NCBI GenBank assembly: GCA_001447805.1
Contig: CP013099.1
Location: 248,001 to 312,000, forward strand
DNA from: Candidatus Tenderia electrophaga
Lineage (GTDB): Bacteria; Pseudomonadota; Gammaproteobacteria; Tenderiales; Tenderiaceae
Direction: 5' to 3'
Length of the DNA stretch: 64,000 nucleotides
Shown: positions 1 through 8,287 of the stretch, in pieces
Layout: each line of letters begins with the position of its first letter
Position numbering within the stretch: position 1 is the first letter of the stretch
Notes under the pieces: model-generated
The model's database searches: none
What the model saw: the letters and a program-made list of their open reading frames with translations, nothing else
Told to the model about the DNA's origin: nothing
Position numbers and translations under genes: made by a program

Positions 1-646
1 ACAGCTTGGCCAGGGCGGAGTTGAATTCTTTAGCATTGTTGATCTGGTGCGACAGACTCGCTTGAATGTGATGAATGTTGTGACGCGTCTTGTCCAGGTT
101 GCAGTACGGCGCATCGGGTGATATGGCGCTACCGCTCTGATGGGCTGCCGGCTGCTCGAGGTCGAATTGATCCGTGTGCGGTGTGGCCGCGGCTTCGTTT
201 TGCAATTGCGCCGTGTCGGCTTCGCGCGGGGTGCCGTGGAGATCATTGAGCAGCGCGTCGATGGTTTCCTGCATGCTTTTTTGTCCCAGCGAACCGTCTT
301 TGCGGGCCTGGCTGATGAGTTGTTGGATATCAAGCTGCAGCTTGTGCAGCTCGGACGAGGTCATGGAGTCCTGCAGGGTCTTCTGCATGATGCGGATCTG
401 CATCCATTGTTCCGTACCGGCGGGAAAATGAACGGCCAGGTTTTCCAGCAGACTCTCGAGCAGATTGAGATATAGCTTTTCGGATTGTTGCTGTGAGGCT
501 TCCAGCTCAACAAAGGAATTTTCGATGTGCCGATACAACGCCGAACCGGCGGATGTGGATTTGAGGTTCTCCAGCAGTGCCAGAATGCGTCCGTATGTTC
601 TCGTTTGTGGATGAGTTGTGGAAACAGCCAACTTCTTATGCCCCAT
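1..646 (-). CDS. Partial protein, probable N-terminal region of a GGDEF diguanylate cyclase
   Basis: An open frame of 215 codons runs from an ATG at 646 off the left edge; an in-frame TAG lies two codons upstream of that ATG, so the start is bounded. The visible part is helical and Glu/Leu/Gln-rich, with a stretch around residues 35-70 (HIENSFVELEASQQQSEKLY, then LNLLESLLENLAVHFP) that I associate with the N-terminal helical region of gammaproteobacterial GGDEF proteins. No GGDEF, transmembrane or signal sequence is visible, because the catalytic part would lie outside the window. The reading frame is well supported by its length and even composition; the diguanylate cyclase assignment is family memory only. 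The ATG has no clear Shine-Dalgarno sequence. It is divergent from glyA. Confidence 0.5.
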   Translation of the reverse strand, partial: MGHKKLAVSTTHPQTRTYGRILALLENLKSTSAGSALYRHIENSFVELEASQQQSEKLYLNLLESLLENLAVHFPAGTEQWMQIRIMQKTLQDSMTSSELHKLQLDIQQLISQARKDGSLGQKSMQETIDALLNDLHGTPREADTAQLQNEAAATPHTDQFDLEQPAAHQSGSAISPDAPYCNLDKTRHNIHHIQASLSHQINNAKEFNSALAKL

Positions 647-983
647 GATCTAGATCTGCAACCGACTTCTCTACCCGTAGCGCGGTCACTTGATCCGAAT
701 TGTACGGTTGGCTTCCTGCCTTGTTTAGTGTTGGAGTTGTGCAGATCTTTTGCAATACCCAAATTGCCTACGCTCAGGAGTATATCACGATTTGCTTGTG
801 GATTAAGAATCAATCACGTGGGACAGGGGTTTTATCGGTACGGTTTGAATGGTCTTTTGCCGGGCTGCGCACCGCTCCCTTGGCGCCGCCGGAATGGCAG
901 GGCAATGCAGAAAGGTGCGGAATCAGGTATCCTTAGGCCCCTTCCAGATTTGAATTTTCAGCAAGCCGGAGAAATCTAACGTT
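647..983. other. Divergent intergenic region between the partial gene and glyA
   Basis: About 337 bases with no convincing gene. It must hold the promoters of both flanking genes. I looked for a tandem glycine riboswitch ahead of glyA and did not find one, nor a clear hairpin-plus-T terminator. The glyA leader ends with GGAGAAA about 8 bases before the ATG. Confidence 0.4.
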
Positions 984-2240
984 ATGTTTAACAAGGATAT
1001 GACCATCAAGGGGTACGACGAGGAACTGTGGTCGGCGATGGAGCACGAGCGCCAGCGCCAAGAGGCACACATCGAGCTCATCGCTTCCGAGAATTACACC
1101 AGTCCGCGCGTGATGGAGGCTCAGGGTTCGGTGCTGACCAACAAATACGCCGAGGGTTATCCGGCCAAGCGCTATTACGGCGGCTGTGAATATGTGGACA
1201 TCGCCGAGCAGTTGGCCATCGACCGGGTCAAGGAGCTGTTTGGCGCCGATTACGCCAATGTTCAGCCCCATTCCGGTTCCCAGGCCAATGCCGCGGTGTT
1301 CATGGCCCTGCTCCAGCCGGGCGACACGGTGCTGGGCATGAGCCTGGCCCATGGCGGTCATCTCACCCACGGTTCCAAGGTCAACTTTTCCGGCAAGATC
1401 TACCACGCCGTGCAATACGGCCTTAACGAAGAGACCGGCGAAATCGACTACGATGAGGTGGAGCGTCTGGCCCAGGAGCACAAGCCCAAGATGGTCATCG
1501 CCGGTTTCAGCGCCTATTCGCGCGTGGTGGACTGGCAGCGTTTCCGCGATATCGCCGACAGCATCGGCGCCTATCTGATGGTGGACATGGCGCACGTCGC
1601 CGGTCTGATCGCCGCCGGGGTCTATCCCAGCCCGGTGAACATCGCCGATGTCACCACCTCCACCACTCACAAGACCCTGCGCGGTCCGCGCGGCGGCATC
1701 ATCCTGGCCAAGTCCAATCCCGAGATCGAGAAGAAGCTGAATTCCGTCGTCTTCCCCGGCATCCAGGGCGGGCCGCTGATGCACGTCATCGCCGCCAAGG
1801 CGGTGGCCTTCAAGGAGGCGCTTGCCCCCGAGTTCAAGGCCTATCAGCAGCAGGTGGTGAAGAACGCCCAGGTCATGGCCGAGGTGTTCATCGAGCGCGG
1901 TTTCGACGTGGTTTCGGGCGGCACCGACGATCACCTGTTTCTGGTCAGTTTCATCAAGCAGGAACTGACCGGCAAGGACGTGGACGCCTGGCTCGGCGCC
2001 GCCCACATCACCGTCAACAAAAACGCCGTGCCCAACGATCCCCAGTCACCTTTCGTGACCTCGGGTATCCGCATCGGCACCCCGGCGGTCACCAGTCGCG
2101 ATTTCGGCGCAACCGAATGTCGCGAACTGGCCGGTTGGATCTGCGACATTATCGATGCACGCGGCGACCAGGCCACCATCGACGGCATCAAAGAGAAGGT
2201 CAGCAAGCTGTGCAAGCGCTTGCCTGTGTATGGCGACTGA
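984..2240 (+). CDS. glyA: Serine hydroxymethyltransferase
   Basis: Interconverts serine and glycine with transfer of a one-carbon unit to tetrahydrofolate; a cytosolic PLP enzyme. The 418-residue length is normal for bacterial GlyA. The N-terminus carries the family block [21 protein letters not shown], and the PLP-lysine segment [15 protein letters not shown] is intact near residue 230. The ATG at 984 follows a GGAGAAA ribosome-binding site. nrdR begins 38 bases downstream, the usual glyA-nrdR-rib order of Gammaproteobacteria. Nothing unusual is seen. Confidence 0.97.
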   Translation: MFNKDMTIKGYDEELWSAMEHERQRQEAHIELIASENYTSPRVMEAQGSVLTNKYAEGYPAKRYYGGCEYVDIAEQLAIDRVKELFGADYANVQPHSGSQANAAVFMALLQPGDTVLGMSLAHGGHLTHGSKVNFSGKIYHAVQYGLNEETGEIDYDEVERLAQEHKPKMVIAGFSAYSRVVDWQRFRDIADSIGAYLMVDMAHVAGLIAAGVYPSPVNIADVTTSTTHKTLRGPRGGIILAKSNPEIEKKLNSVVFPGIQGGPLMHVIAAKAVAFKEALAPEFKAYQQQVVKNAQVMAEVFIERGFDVVSGGTDDHLFLVSFIKQELTGKDVDAWLGAAHITVNKNAVPNDPQSPFVTSGIRIGTPAVTSRDFGATECRELAGWICDIIDARGDQATIDGIKEKVSKLCKRLPVYGD

Positions 2241-2278
2241 CATAAGCTGAGCACAGTCAAACCAGCGAGATAGACCTA

Positions 2279-2797
2279 ATGCGTTGCCCATTCTGCGGCG
2301 CCGACGAGACCAAGGTGATCGACTCACGTCTCGCCAATGACGGTGACAGCGTGCGCCGCCGGCGCGAGTGCCTGAGCTGCGCCGAGCGCTTTACCACCTT
2401 CGAGATCGCCGAACTGGCCTTGCCGCGCATCGTCAAACAGGACGGGGTACGCGAGGCCTTCGATGAAGACAAGCTGCGCCGCGGCATGCAACGGGCACTG
2501 GAAAAACGGCCGGTGGACACGGAAAAGGTCGAGGCCGCCGTCAGCCGTATCAAACACCAGCTGCGCGCCAGCGGCGATCGCGAACTGCCCTCGCGCCAAC
2601 TGGGCGAATGGGTGATGGAGGCCTTGCGCGAGCTGGACGGCGTGGCCTATGTGCGTTTCGCCTCGGTATACCGCAGTTTCGAGGACGTCAGCGCCTTTCG
2701 TGAAGTGATCGAACGCTATGAAAACGAACCGCCCGCCGAGGTCAAGGCGCAGCAAATCTCTCTGTTGCCCGGTAACGACAAGAAAAAGGGCAACTGA
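2279..2797 (+). CDS. nrdR: Transcriptional repressor NrdR
   Basis: ATP/dATP-sensing repressor of ribonucleotide reductase operons. The N-terminal zinc ribbon has its four cysteines in MRCPFCG (Cys3, Cys6) and CLSCAERF (Cys31, Cys34); an ATP-cone domain follows from about residue 49 ([20 protein letters not shown]). The length of 172 residues is slightly longer than the typical 150-160, from a C-terminal tail. It lies between glyA and ribD, a conserved neighbourhood that reflects shared transcription more than shared function. Confidence 0.96.
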   Translation: MRCPFCGADETKVIDSRLANDGDSVRRRRECLSCAERFTTFEIAELALPRIVKQDGVREAFDEDKLRRGMQRALEKRPVDTEKVEAAVSRIKHQLRASGDRELPSRQLGEWVMEALRELDGVAYVRFASVYRSFEDVSAFREVIERYENEPPAEVKAQQISLLPGNDKKKGN

Positions 2798-2829
2798 GGC
2801 TGCTGCGCAAGTCAGCCCATCTTGGCCTC

Positions 2830-2835
2830 TATAAT
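2830..2835 (+). promoter_or_regulatory. Possible -10 hexamer just upstream of ribD
   Basis: A perfect TATAAT ends 7 bases before the ribD ATG at 2843. No Shine-Dalgarno-like sequence lies before that ATG and no good -35 hexamer is seen at 17 bp. If used, it would give an almost leaderless ribD mRNA. This is only a sequence match. Confidence 0.25.
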
Positions 2836-2842
2836 CTCTGTG

Positions 2843-3931
2843 ATGTTTTCCGTCGACGACCATCGCTACATGGCCCTGGCGCTGCGTTTGGCAGAGCGCG
2901 GCCTGTATACCACCGACCCGAATCCGCGCGTCGGCTGCGTGGTGGTGCGTGACGGGCGCATTGTCGGCCAAGGCTGGCATCGGCGCGCCGGTGAACCCCA
3001 CGCCGAAATCCACGCCCTGCGCGAGGCGGGTGAGCAGGCTCAGGGCGCCACCGTCTATGTAACCTTAGAGCCCTGCAATCATCACGGCCGCACCCCGCCC
3101 TGCGCCGATGCCTTGATCGAGGCCGGCGTGGCACGCGTGGTGGCGGCCATGGAGGACCCGCATGCCCGGGTCGCGGGGCAGGGCATGGCACGCCTGCAGG
3201 CGGCCGGGATCGACGCAGCCACGGGCCTGATGCAGCCCCAGGCCGAGGCGCTCAATCCCGGCTTTGTCGCGCGGCATCGCCGCGCGCGTCCCTATGTGCG
3301 CTGCAAACTCGCCATGAGCCTGGATGGGCGCACCGCCATGGCCAGTGGCGAGAGCAAGTGGATCACCTCGGCAGCGGCGCGTGCCGATGTGCAAACACTG
3401 CGGGCGCGCAGCTCAGTGATCGTCACCGGCATCGAGACCGTGCTGGCCGACGATCCGCGCATGAACGCACGGGTCGATTTTGAGGCGCGCGGGCCGGATC
3501 GGGTTGTGCTGGACAGCACCCTGCGCATGCCGCCCAGCGCGGCCATGTCGGCATCGCCCGGCAGTACCTGGGTGGCGACGCTGAGTCGGGACGAACGCAA
3601 ACGCGATGCGCTGCAACAGGCGGGACTGCGCGTGCTGGACGTGGCAGGCGGTGACGGCCGGATAGACCTGCACGCCCTGCTGAACGCCCTGGCCGATCTT
3701 GAGTACAATGAGGTGCTGGTCGAAGCCGGGCCCACCCTCAGCGGCGCCTTTGTCCTGGCGGGTTTGATCGACGAGCTGATCGTCTATCTGGCGCCCCACT
3801 TGATGGGCCATGCCGGTCGCGCCCTGCTGCATCTGCCCGGCATCGACACCATGCAGCAGCGCATCGGCTTGCGCATGACCGAATTAAAACAGGTGGGCGA
3901 GGATCTGCGCCTGACCTACCGGCCGGCCTGA
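2843..3931 (+). CDS. ribD: Bifunctional riboflavin deaminase/reductase RibD
   Basis: Carries out the second and third steps of riboflavin synthesis: deamination of the pyrimidinone, then NADPH-dependent reduction of the ribose side chain. The N-terminal deaminase half has the zinc motif HAEIHAL and PCNHHGRTPPC; the C-terminal reductase half starts near residue 140 (RPYVRCKLAMSLDGRTA). TTG (2822) and GTG (2840) codons lie upstream in frame, but homologues begin close to MFSVDDHRYM, so I use the ATG at 2843 (362 residues). The spacing to ribE is 17 bases. Confidence 0.95.
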   Translation: MFSVDDHRYMALALRLAERGLYTTDPNPRVGCVVVRDGRIVGQGWHRRAGEPHAEIHALREAGEQAQGATVYVTLEPCNHHGRTPPCADALIEAGVARVVAAMEDPHARVAGQGMARLQAAGIDAATGLMQPQAEALNPGFVARHRRARPYVRCKLAMSLDGRTAMASGESKWITSAAARADVQTLRARSSVIVTGIETVLADDPRMNARVDFEARGPDRVVLDSTLRMPPSAAMSASPGSTWVATLSRDERKRDALQQAGLRVLDVAGGDGRIDLHALLNALADLEYNEVLVEAGPTLSGAFVLAGLIDELIVYLAPHLMGHAGRALLHLPGIDTMQQRIGLRMTELKQVGEDLRLTYRPA

Positions 3932-3948
3932 CAGCAAACGGGAGTTCG

Positions 3949-4611
3949 ATGTTTACAGGAATTATAGAAGCCTCGGGCGACATTGCCGTGCTGGAAAAGC
4001 GCGCCGACGACAGCCGTCTACGCATCAATGCCGGCGGCCTCGACATGGCGGATGTGAAACTGGGCGACAGCATCGCCATCGACGGCGTGTGCCTGACCGT
4101 GGTCGATTTTGATCGCCACGGCTTCAGCGTGGACGTCTCGGCCGAGACCTTGGACAAGACCACCCTGGGCGAATATATGCCCGGCCGCAAGGTCAACCTG
4201 GAAAAGGCTCTGCAGGTCTCGGCCCGGCTCGGCGGCCATCTGGTCAGCGGTCACGTGGATGGCGTCGGCGTGATCGAATCGCGCCAACCGCTGGGCGAGT
4301 CGCTGTGTTTTCAAGTGCGGGTGCCGGACGTGCTGGCCAAGTACATTGCGGTCAAGGGCTCGGTCTGTATTGACGGCGTGAGCCTGACCGTCAACCGCGT
4401 TGAGGGCGCCGTGTTCGAGATCAACATTATCCCCCACACCGCGGCGGTGACCACCATTGGCCGCTATCAGGCCGGCCGCCGGGTCAATATCGAAGTGGAC
4501 ATCATCGCGCGCTATCTGGAACGTTTGTTATTGGGCGAACAGGCCGCTGCCCGTGGCGCCGCCGGTCTGACATTGGAGACCCTGATGCAGCATGGTTTTA
4601 TCAAGTCGTGA
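3949..4611 (+). CDS. ribE: Riboflavin synthase alpha subunit
   Basis: Dismutates two 6,7-dimethyl-8-ribityllumazine molecules to give riboflavin. The diagnostic N-terminus MFTGIIEASG is present, and the protein has two tandem lumazine-binding barrels (about 1-97 and 98-195), each with a GHVDG or SIAIDGVCLTV type motif. The length of 220 residues is normal. The ATG follows a GGGAG ribosome-binding site. Also called ribC in older E. coli usage. ribB follows at once. Confidence 0.96.
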   Translation: MFTGIIEASGDIAVLEKRADDSRLRINAGGLDMADVKLGDSIAIDGVCLTVVDFDRHGFSVDVSAETLDKTTLGEYMPGRKVNLEKALQVSARLGGHLVSGHVDGVGVIESRQPLGESLCFQVRVPDVLAKYIAVKGSVCIDGVSLTVNRVEGAVFEINIIPHTAAVTTIGRYQAGRRVNIEVDIIARYLERLLLGEQAAARGAAGLTLETLMQHGFIKS

Positions 4612-4621
4612 GCATGCAGCC

Positions 4622-5725
4622 ATGGCCTTAAATAGCGCTGAAGAAGTCATTGCGGCTATCCGCCAGGGCGAGATGGTGGTGTTGATGGATGATGAAGATC
4701 GCGAGAACGAAGGCGATCTGATCATGGCGGCCCAGTGCGTGCGTGCCGAGGATATCAACTTCATGGCCCGCTACGCCCGCGGCCTGATCTGCCTGACCCT
4801 GACGCGCGAACGTTGCCAACAGCTGCGCCTGCCGCTCATGGTGGCTGACACCAATGCCAAGCATGCCACCAATTTCACCGTTTCCATCGAGGCGGCGGAA
4901 GGGGTGACCACCGGCATCTCGGCGGCCGACCGCGCCCGCACCGTGCAGGCGGCGGTGGCCGAGGGGGCCGGCGCCGCGGACATCGTCCAGCCCGGTCATA
5001 TCTTTCCGCTCATGGCCCAGCCGGGCGGGGTGTTGTCGCGCGCCGGCCATACCGAGGCGGGCTGCGATCTGGCGCGGCTGGCGGACTTCGAACCGGCCAG
5101 CGTCATTGTCGAGATCCTCAACGAGGACGGCAGCATGGCGCGCCGGCCGCAACTGGAGGTTTTCGCCCAACAACACGGCCTGAAGATCGGCACCGTGGCC
5201 GACCTGATCAGCTATCGCCTGCAGCACGAAACGACTGTGGAGCGGGTGGCCGAGTGCCGCCTGCCCACCGAATACGGCGAGTTCCGCCTAATGGCCTACC
5301 AGGATTACCTCGGTCAAGGGTTGCACTTGGTGCTGCAAAAGGGTGAGATCGATCCTGAACAGGCGCTCTTGGTGCGCGTCCACCTGGCCGATACCTTGAC
5401 CGATCTGCTGGCGCTGCAGCGCGGCGACACCGGCCTGCCCCTGCGGGTGGCTATGCAGCGCATGCAGGCCGAGGCGGCCGGTGTGGTGGTGTTGCTGCAG
5501 CACAAGGACGAGCCGGAGGCGCTGGTCAAGCGCATCCGCGATTATCAGTTGCAGGACCGTGGTGTGAATCTGCCCCGGCCGCCGGATGCCACCGACCTGC
5601 GCGACTACGGCCTCGGCGCCCAGATCCTGTCCGACCTGGGGGTGCGCAAAATGCGCGTCATGGGGGCGCCGCGTAAATTGCACGGCCTGTCCGGTTTCGG
5701 CCTGCAAGTAGTGGAATACGTCTAG
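4622..5725 (+). CDS. ribB: 3,4-DHBP synthase fused to a degenerate GTP cyclohydrolase II domain (RibBX type)
   Basis: The first ~205 residues are 3,4-dihydroxy-2-butanone-4-phosphate synthase (DDEDRENEGD, then GHTEAGCDLARLA), which supplies the four-carbon unit for lumazine. The C-terminal ~160 residues have the fold of GTP cyclohydrolase II but lack the zinc motif CxxxxxxxxRCDCG; I see no cysteine in that half apart from one at its start. It should therefore not hydrolyse GTP, and a separate ribA is expected elsewhere. Such fusions are known in Proteobacteria as RibBX. Upstream ATG 4592 would overlap ribE; MALNSAEE at 4622 matches family starts (367 residues). Confidence 0.92.
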   Translation: MALNSAEEVIAAIRQGEMVVLMDDEDRENEGDLIMAAQCVRAEDINFMARYARGLICLTLTRERCQQLRLPLMVADTNAKHATNFTVSIEAAEGVTTGISAADRARTVQAAVAEGAGAADIVQPGHIFPLMAQPGGVLSRAGHTEAGCDLARLADFEPASVIVEILNEDGSMARRPQLEVFAQQHGLKIGTVADLISYRLQHETTVERVAECRLPTEYGEFRLMAYQDYLGQGLHLVLQKGEIDPEQALLVRVHLADTLTDLLALQRGDTGLPLRVAMQRMQAEAAGVVVLLQHKDEPEALVKRIRDYQLQDRGVNLPRPPDATDLRDYGLGAQILSDLGVRKMRVMGAPRKLHGLSGFGLQVVEYV

Positions 5726-5766
5726 GAAGGCTACAATGCCGGATTAGTAAGAACTAAGGATTCAAA

Positions 5767-6246
5767 ATGAAAGATGTGAATAGAATCGAGGGTGATTTCA
5801 ATGCGGCCGGCGCCCGCGTGGCCATCGTCGCCGGGCGCTTCAACAGCTTCGTGGTGGATCAACTGGTCAACGGCGCGTTGGATTGTCTGCTGCGCCACGG
5901 CGCCAAGGCCAAGGATATCGATATCATTCAGGTCCCCGGTGCCTACGAGTTGCCCTTGGTGGTGCAGCGCGTGGCGGCCAAGAAAAAACACGATGCCATC
6001 ATCGCGGTCGGCGCCGTAATCCGCGGCGGCACGCCCCATTTCGAATACGTCGCCGGCGAATGCTCCAAAGGCTTGGCGACGGTATCCCTGCAACACGATG
6101 TGCCCGTGGCCTTCGGTGTGCTGACCGTGGACACCATTGAACAGGCGGTCGAGCGCTCAGGCACCAAGGCCGGCAACAAGGGTGTGGAAGCGGCCATGTC
6201 GGCCATCGAAATGATCAATGTGCTCAAGGGCGTTGATCAGCTCTAG
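5767..6246 (+). CDS. ribH: 6,7-dimethyl-8-ribityllumazine synthase
   Basis: Condenses the ribitylamino-pyrimidinedione with DHBP to form lumazine; forms icosahedral or pentameric assemblies in the cytosol. Signatures include [10 protein letters not shown], the PGAYELPL loop, [13 protein letters not shown] and the VAFGVLTVD strand. The length of 159 residues is typical. An AAGGA-like ribosome-binding site lies ahead of the ATG. nusB follows after 21 bases, the standard ribH-nusB pairing. Confidence 0.97.
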   Translation: MKDVNRIEGDFNAAGARVAIVAGRFNSFVVDQLVNGALDCLLRHGAKAKDIDIIQVPGAYELPLVVQRVAAKKKHDAIIAVGAVIRGGTPHFEYVAGECSKGLATVSLQHDVPVAFGVLTVDTIEQAVERSGTKAGNKGVEAAMSAIEMINVLKGVDQL

Positions 6247-6267
6247 GCTTTTTTAAGGAGAATATTT

Positions 6268-6699
6268 TTGAGTCACGCGCGTACCATGGCACGTCGCTGT
6301 GCCGTCCAGGCACTGTATCAGTGGCAGATCACCGCCCATGACGTGGAAGACATCTATCAGCAGTTCATGCTCGAACGCAACATGACCAAGGTCGATGTGG
6401 CGATGTTCAAGGAGCTGCTGTCCGGCGTGACCCGCGAGCTGGAAAAACTGGATGCAAGCATCCAGCCCTATCTCGATCGCGATATCTCCGAGGTGGACCC
6501 GGTGGAGCGCGCCGTGCTGCGCCTGGGTACCTATGAGCTGATGTACAAGCCCGATGTGCCCTATCGCGTTGTCATCAATGAGGCCCTGGAAGCGGTGAAG
6601 ACCTTCGGCGCCGAGCAGGGCCATCGCTATGTCAACGGTGTGCTCGACAAGGTCGCCCAGCAGCTGCGCCAGCCGGAAGTCCAGCGTCGCCGCAGCTAG
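6268..6699 (+). CDS. nusB: Transcription antitermination factor NusB
   Basis: RNA-binding helical protein that forms the boxA complex with NusE for rRNA antitermination. The family motif near residue 7 (ARRCAVQALYQW) and the C-terminal block VDPVERAVLRLGTYEL followed by VINEALEAVKTFG are present. The start is TTG at 6268, chosen because AAGGAG lies 8 bases upstream at the right spacing; the next ATG (6286) has no ribosome-binding site and would cut the first helix. A terminator follows, so this is probably the end of the rib transcript. Confidence 0.93.
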   Translation: MSHARTMARRCAVQALYQWQITAHDVEDIYQQFMLERNMTKVDVAMFKELLSGVTRELEKLDASIQPYLDRDISEVDPVERAVLRLGTYELMYKPDVPYRVVINEALEAVKTFGAEQGHRYVNGVLDKVAQQLRQPEVQRRRS

Positions 6700-6742
6700 A
6701 AGCAAATGTCGCGCAGCGACAGCTTGTCCCTCTCCCCTTTAT

Positions 6743-6785
6743 GCCCCGTGCGTGCTCCGGGAGCACCCACGGGGCGTTTGTTCTG
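6743..6785 (+). terminator. Rho-independent terminator after nusB
   Basis: GCCCCGTG at 6743-6750 pairs with CACGGGGC at 6768-6775, and the inner GTGCTC/GAGCAC pair extends the stem across one mismatch to a 3-base loop. A short T-rich tail (GTTTGTTCT) follows. It separates the rib-nusB run from thiL-pgpA. Confidence 0.7.
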
Positions 6786-6827
6786 GAAGGGTATAAAAGG
6801 GTGGGGGACATATCCGGTCACCTAATA

Positions 6828-6849
6828 GGACTCCACTTGGGACTCCACT
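6828..6849 (+). repeat. Tandem 10-base repeat touching the thiL start codon
   Basis: GGACTCCACT occurs at 6828-6837 and again at 6840-6849, with a 12-base period; the second copy abuts the thiL ATG. No standard Shine-Dalgarno sequence is seen at normal spacing. It may be a local slippage duplication or a translational control element. Confidence 0.5.
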
Positions 6850-7815
6850 ATGGCACTCTCTGAATTCGAACTCATCGCGCGCTATTTTTATCGCGCCCCG
6901 GCTCACGACGATGTGGAGCTGGGCATCGGTGACGATGCCGCCGTGGTGAGTGTGGCGCCGGATCACTCCCTGGTGATGGCCTTGGATACCCTGGTGGCCG
7001 GGGTCCATTTCCCGGCAGACAGTCGCGCGGATGATATCGCCTACAAGGCCCTGGCCGTGAATCTGAGCGATATGGCGGCCATGGGCGCGCATGCCAACTG
7101 GATGTTGTTGGGACTCACCTTGCCGCAGCTGGACGAGGCATGGCTGGATGCATTCAGTCGCGGCCTGAAATCATTGGCCGATGAGTACGGCGTGGTCTTG
7201 ATCGGCGGTGATACCACCCGCGGTCCGCTGACGGTGACGGTCCAGATCAACGGGCTGGTGCCGCAGGGCCAGGCCTTGAAACGCAGCGGTGCTCAAGCGG
7301 GTGATCTGATCTATGTCAGCGGCCAGCTGGGCGATGCCGGCCTGGGCTTGCAACTGGCGTTGCGACAGATTCAACTGGATTTGCCGCCGGCGCGACGCGA
7401 CTATTTCCTCCAACGCCTGCAGCGTCCCAGCCCGCGACTGGCGCTGGGCCGAGCCTTGGGCGGGGTGGCCAGCGCCGCCATCGATATCTCCGACGGCCTG
7501 CTGGCCGATCTGGGCCATATCCTCGACGCCAGTGGCGTCGGCGCCGAGATTCATCTGGAGCAATTGCCCGTGGCGCCGGAAATTATCGGGCTCGGGCAGC
7601 AGGGCTGGTCCCTGCCGTTGTGCGCCGGTGACGATTACGAGTTGTGTTTCACCGTCCCGCCCGAACGCGGCGCCTTGCTCGAGGCGCGGCTGCGCTCGGT
7701 TGATTGTCCCTGTCGCTGCATCGGCCGCATCGAAACGCACAGCGGCCTTCGGGTGTTGTACAACGGTGAGAAGGTCGAGACTGACAGTTTTAAGGGATAT
7801 CGGCATTTTGACTAA
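6850..7815 (+). CDS. thiL: Thiamine-monophosphate kinase
   Basis: Phosphorylates thiamine monophosphate to the active diphosphate. It has the AIR-synthase-like fold; the N-terminal motif EFELIARYF, the metal-binding GIGDDAAVV, the loop MVALDTLVAGVHF-like DTLVAGVHFP, LIGGDTTRGP, and the C-terminal ISDGLLADLGH and CAGDDYELCF are all intact. The length of 321 residues is normal. The stop codon overlaps the start of pgpA by 8 bases, the conserved thiL-pgpA coupling. Confidence 0.96.
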   Translation: MALSEFELIARYFYRAPAHDDVELGIGDDAAVVSVAPDHSLVMALDTLVAGVHFPADSRADDIAYKALAVNLSDMAAMGAHANWMLLGLTLPQLDEAWLDAFSRGLKSLADEYGVVLIGGDTTRGPLTVTVQINGLVPQGQALKRSGAQAGDLIYVSGQLGDAGLGLQLALRQIQLDLPPARRDYFLQRLQRPSPRLALGRALGGVASAAIDISDGLLADLGHILDASGVGAEIHLEQLPVAPEIIGLGQQGWSLPLCAGDDYELCFTVPPERGALLEARLRSVDCPCRCIGRIETHSGLRVLYNGEKVETDSFKGYRHFD

Positions 7816-8287
7816 GCGTATTCCGGGTCTGAATCTGGCCAACCCCGTTCATCTGTTGGCCTTCGGGTTCGGCAGCGGGGTGATCCCCAAGGCGCCGGGA
7901 ACCTGGGGGACCTTGGTGGCCGTGCCGCTGTATGTGTTGCTGCAGGGCGTGTCGATGGCGGTCTATCTGAGCCTGGTGTTGGCGTTACTGCTGCTGGGTA
8001 TTTGGCTGTGCGACGTGGCGGCGCGGGACCTCGGCGTCCATGACCATCCCGGTATTGTCTGGGACGAAATCGTGGGCTATCTGATCACCATGATCGCGGC
8101 GCCGGCCGGCTGGCCGTGGTGGCTGGCGGGCTTCGTCCTGTTTCGCCTGTTCGACATTCTCAAACCCTGGCCCATCAGCGCCATTGACAAGGGCGTGGCT
8201 GGCGGCTTGGGTATTATGCTTGATGACATCCTGGCCGGCCTGATGGCCTTGGCCTGTCTACAGCTATGCGCCTGGCTGCTGCTCTGA
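7808..8287 (+). CDS. pgpA: Phosphatidylglycerophosphatase A
   Basis: Inner-membrane enzyme that dephosphorylates phosphatidylglycerophosphate in phospholipid synthesis. Conserved blocks HLLAFGFGSG, PKAPGTWGTL, HDHPGIVWDEIVGY and FRLFDILKPWP match PgpA, with about four hydrophobic segments. No ATG is available near the N-terminus; the best start is TTG at 7808 (TKRIPGLNLANPVHLL), inside the thiL stop and preceded by AAGGGA about 9 bases upstream. That gives 159 residues. Its last 24 bases overlap the 3' end of the convergent GGDEF/EAL gene. Confidence 0.93.
   Translation: MTKRIPGLNLANPVHLLAFGFGSGVIPKAPGTWGTLVAVPLYVLLQGVSMAVYLSLVLALLLLGIWLCDVAARDLGVHDHPGIVWDEIVGYLITMIAAPAGWPWWLAGFVLFRLFDILKPWPISAIDKGVAGGLGIMLDDILAGLMALACLQLCAWLLL

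Noticed and set aside
140-475. Plus-strand open frames at the left edge
   Set aside because: They lie antisense to a longer continuous minus-strand frame (646 to the edge) that has better protein-like composition.
361-813. 150-residue minus-strand frame over the left gene
   Set aside because: Different frame from the 215-codon gene; the sequence is rich in Trp, Cys and His with no domain-like pattern.
647-983. Glycine riboswitch upstream of glyA
   Set aside because: I looked for the paired conserved glycine aptamer cores and found none.
3700-3960. FMN riboswitch in the rib gene cluster
   Set aside because: Gaps between the rib genes are too short and no conserved RFN-element stems are seen.
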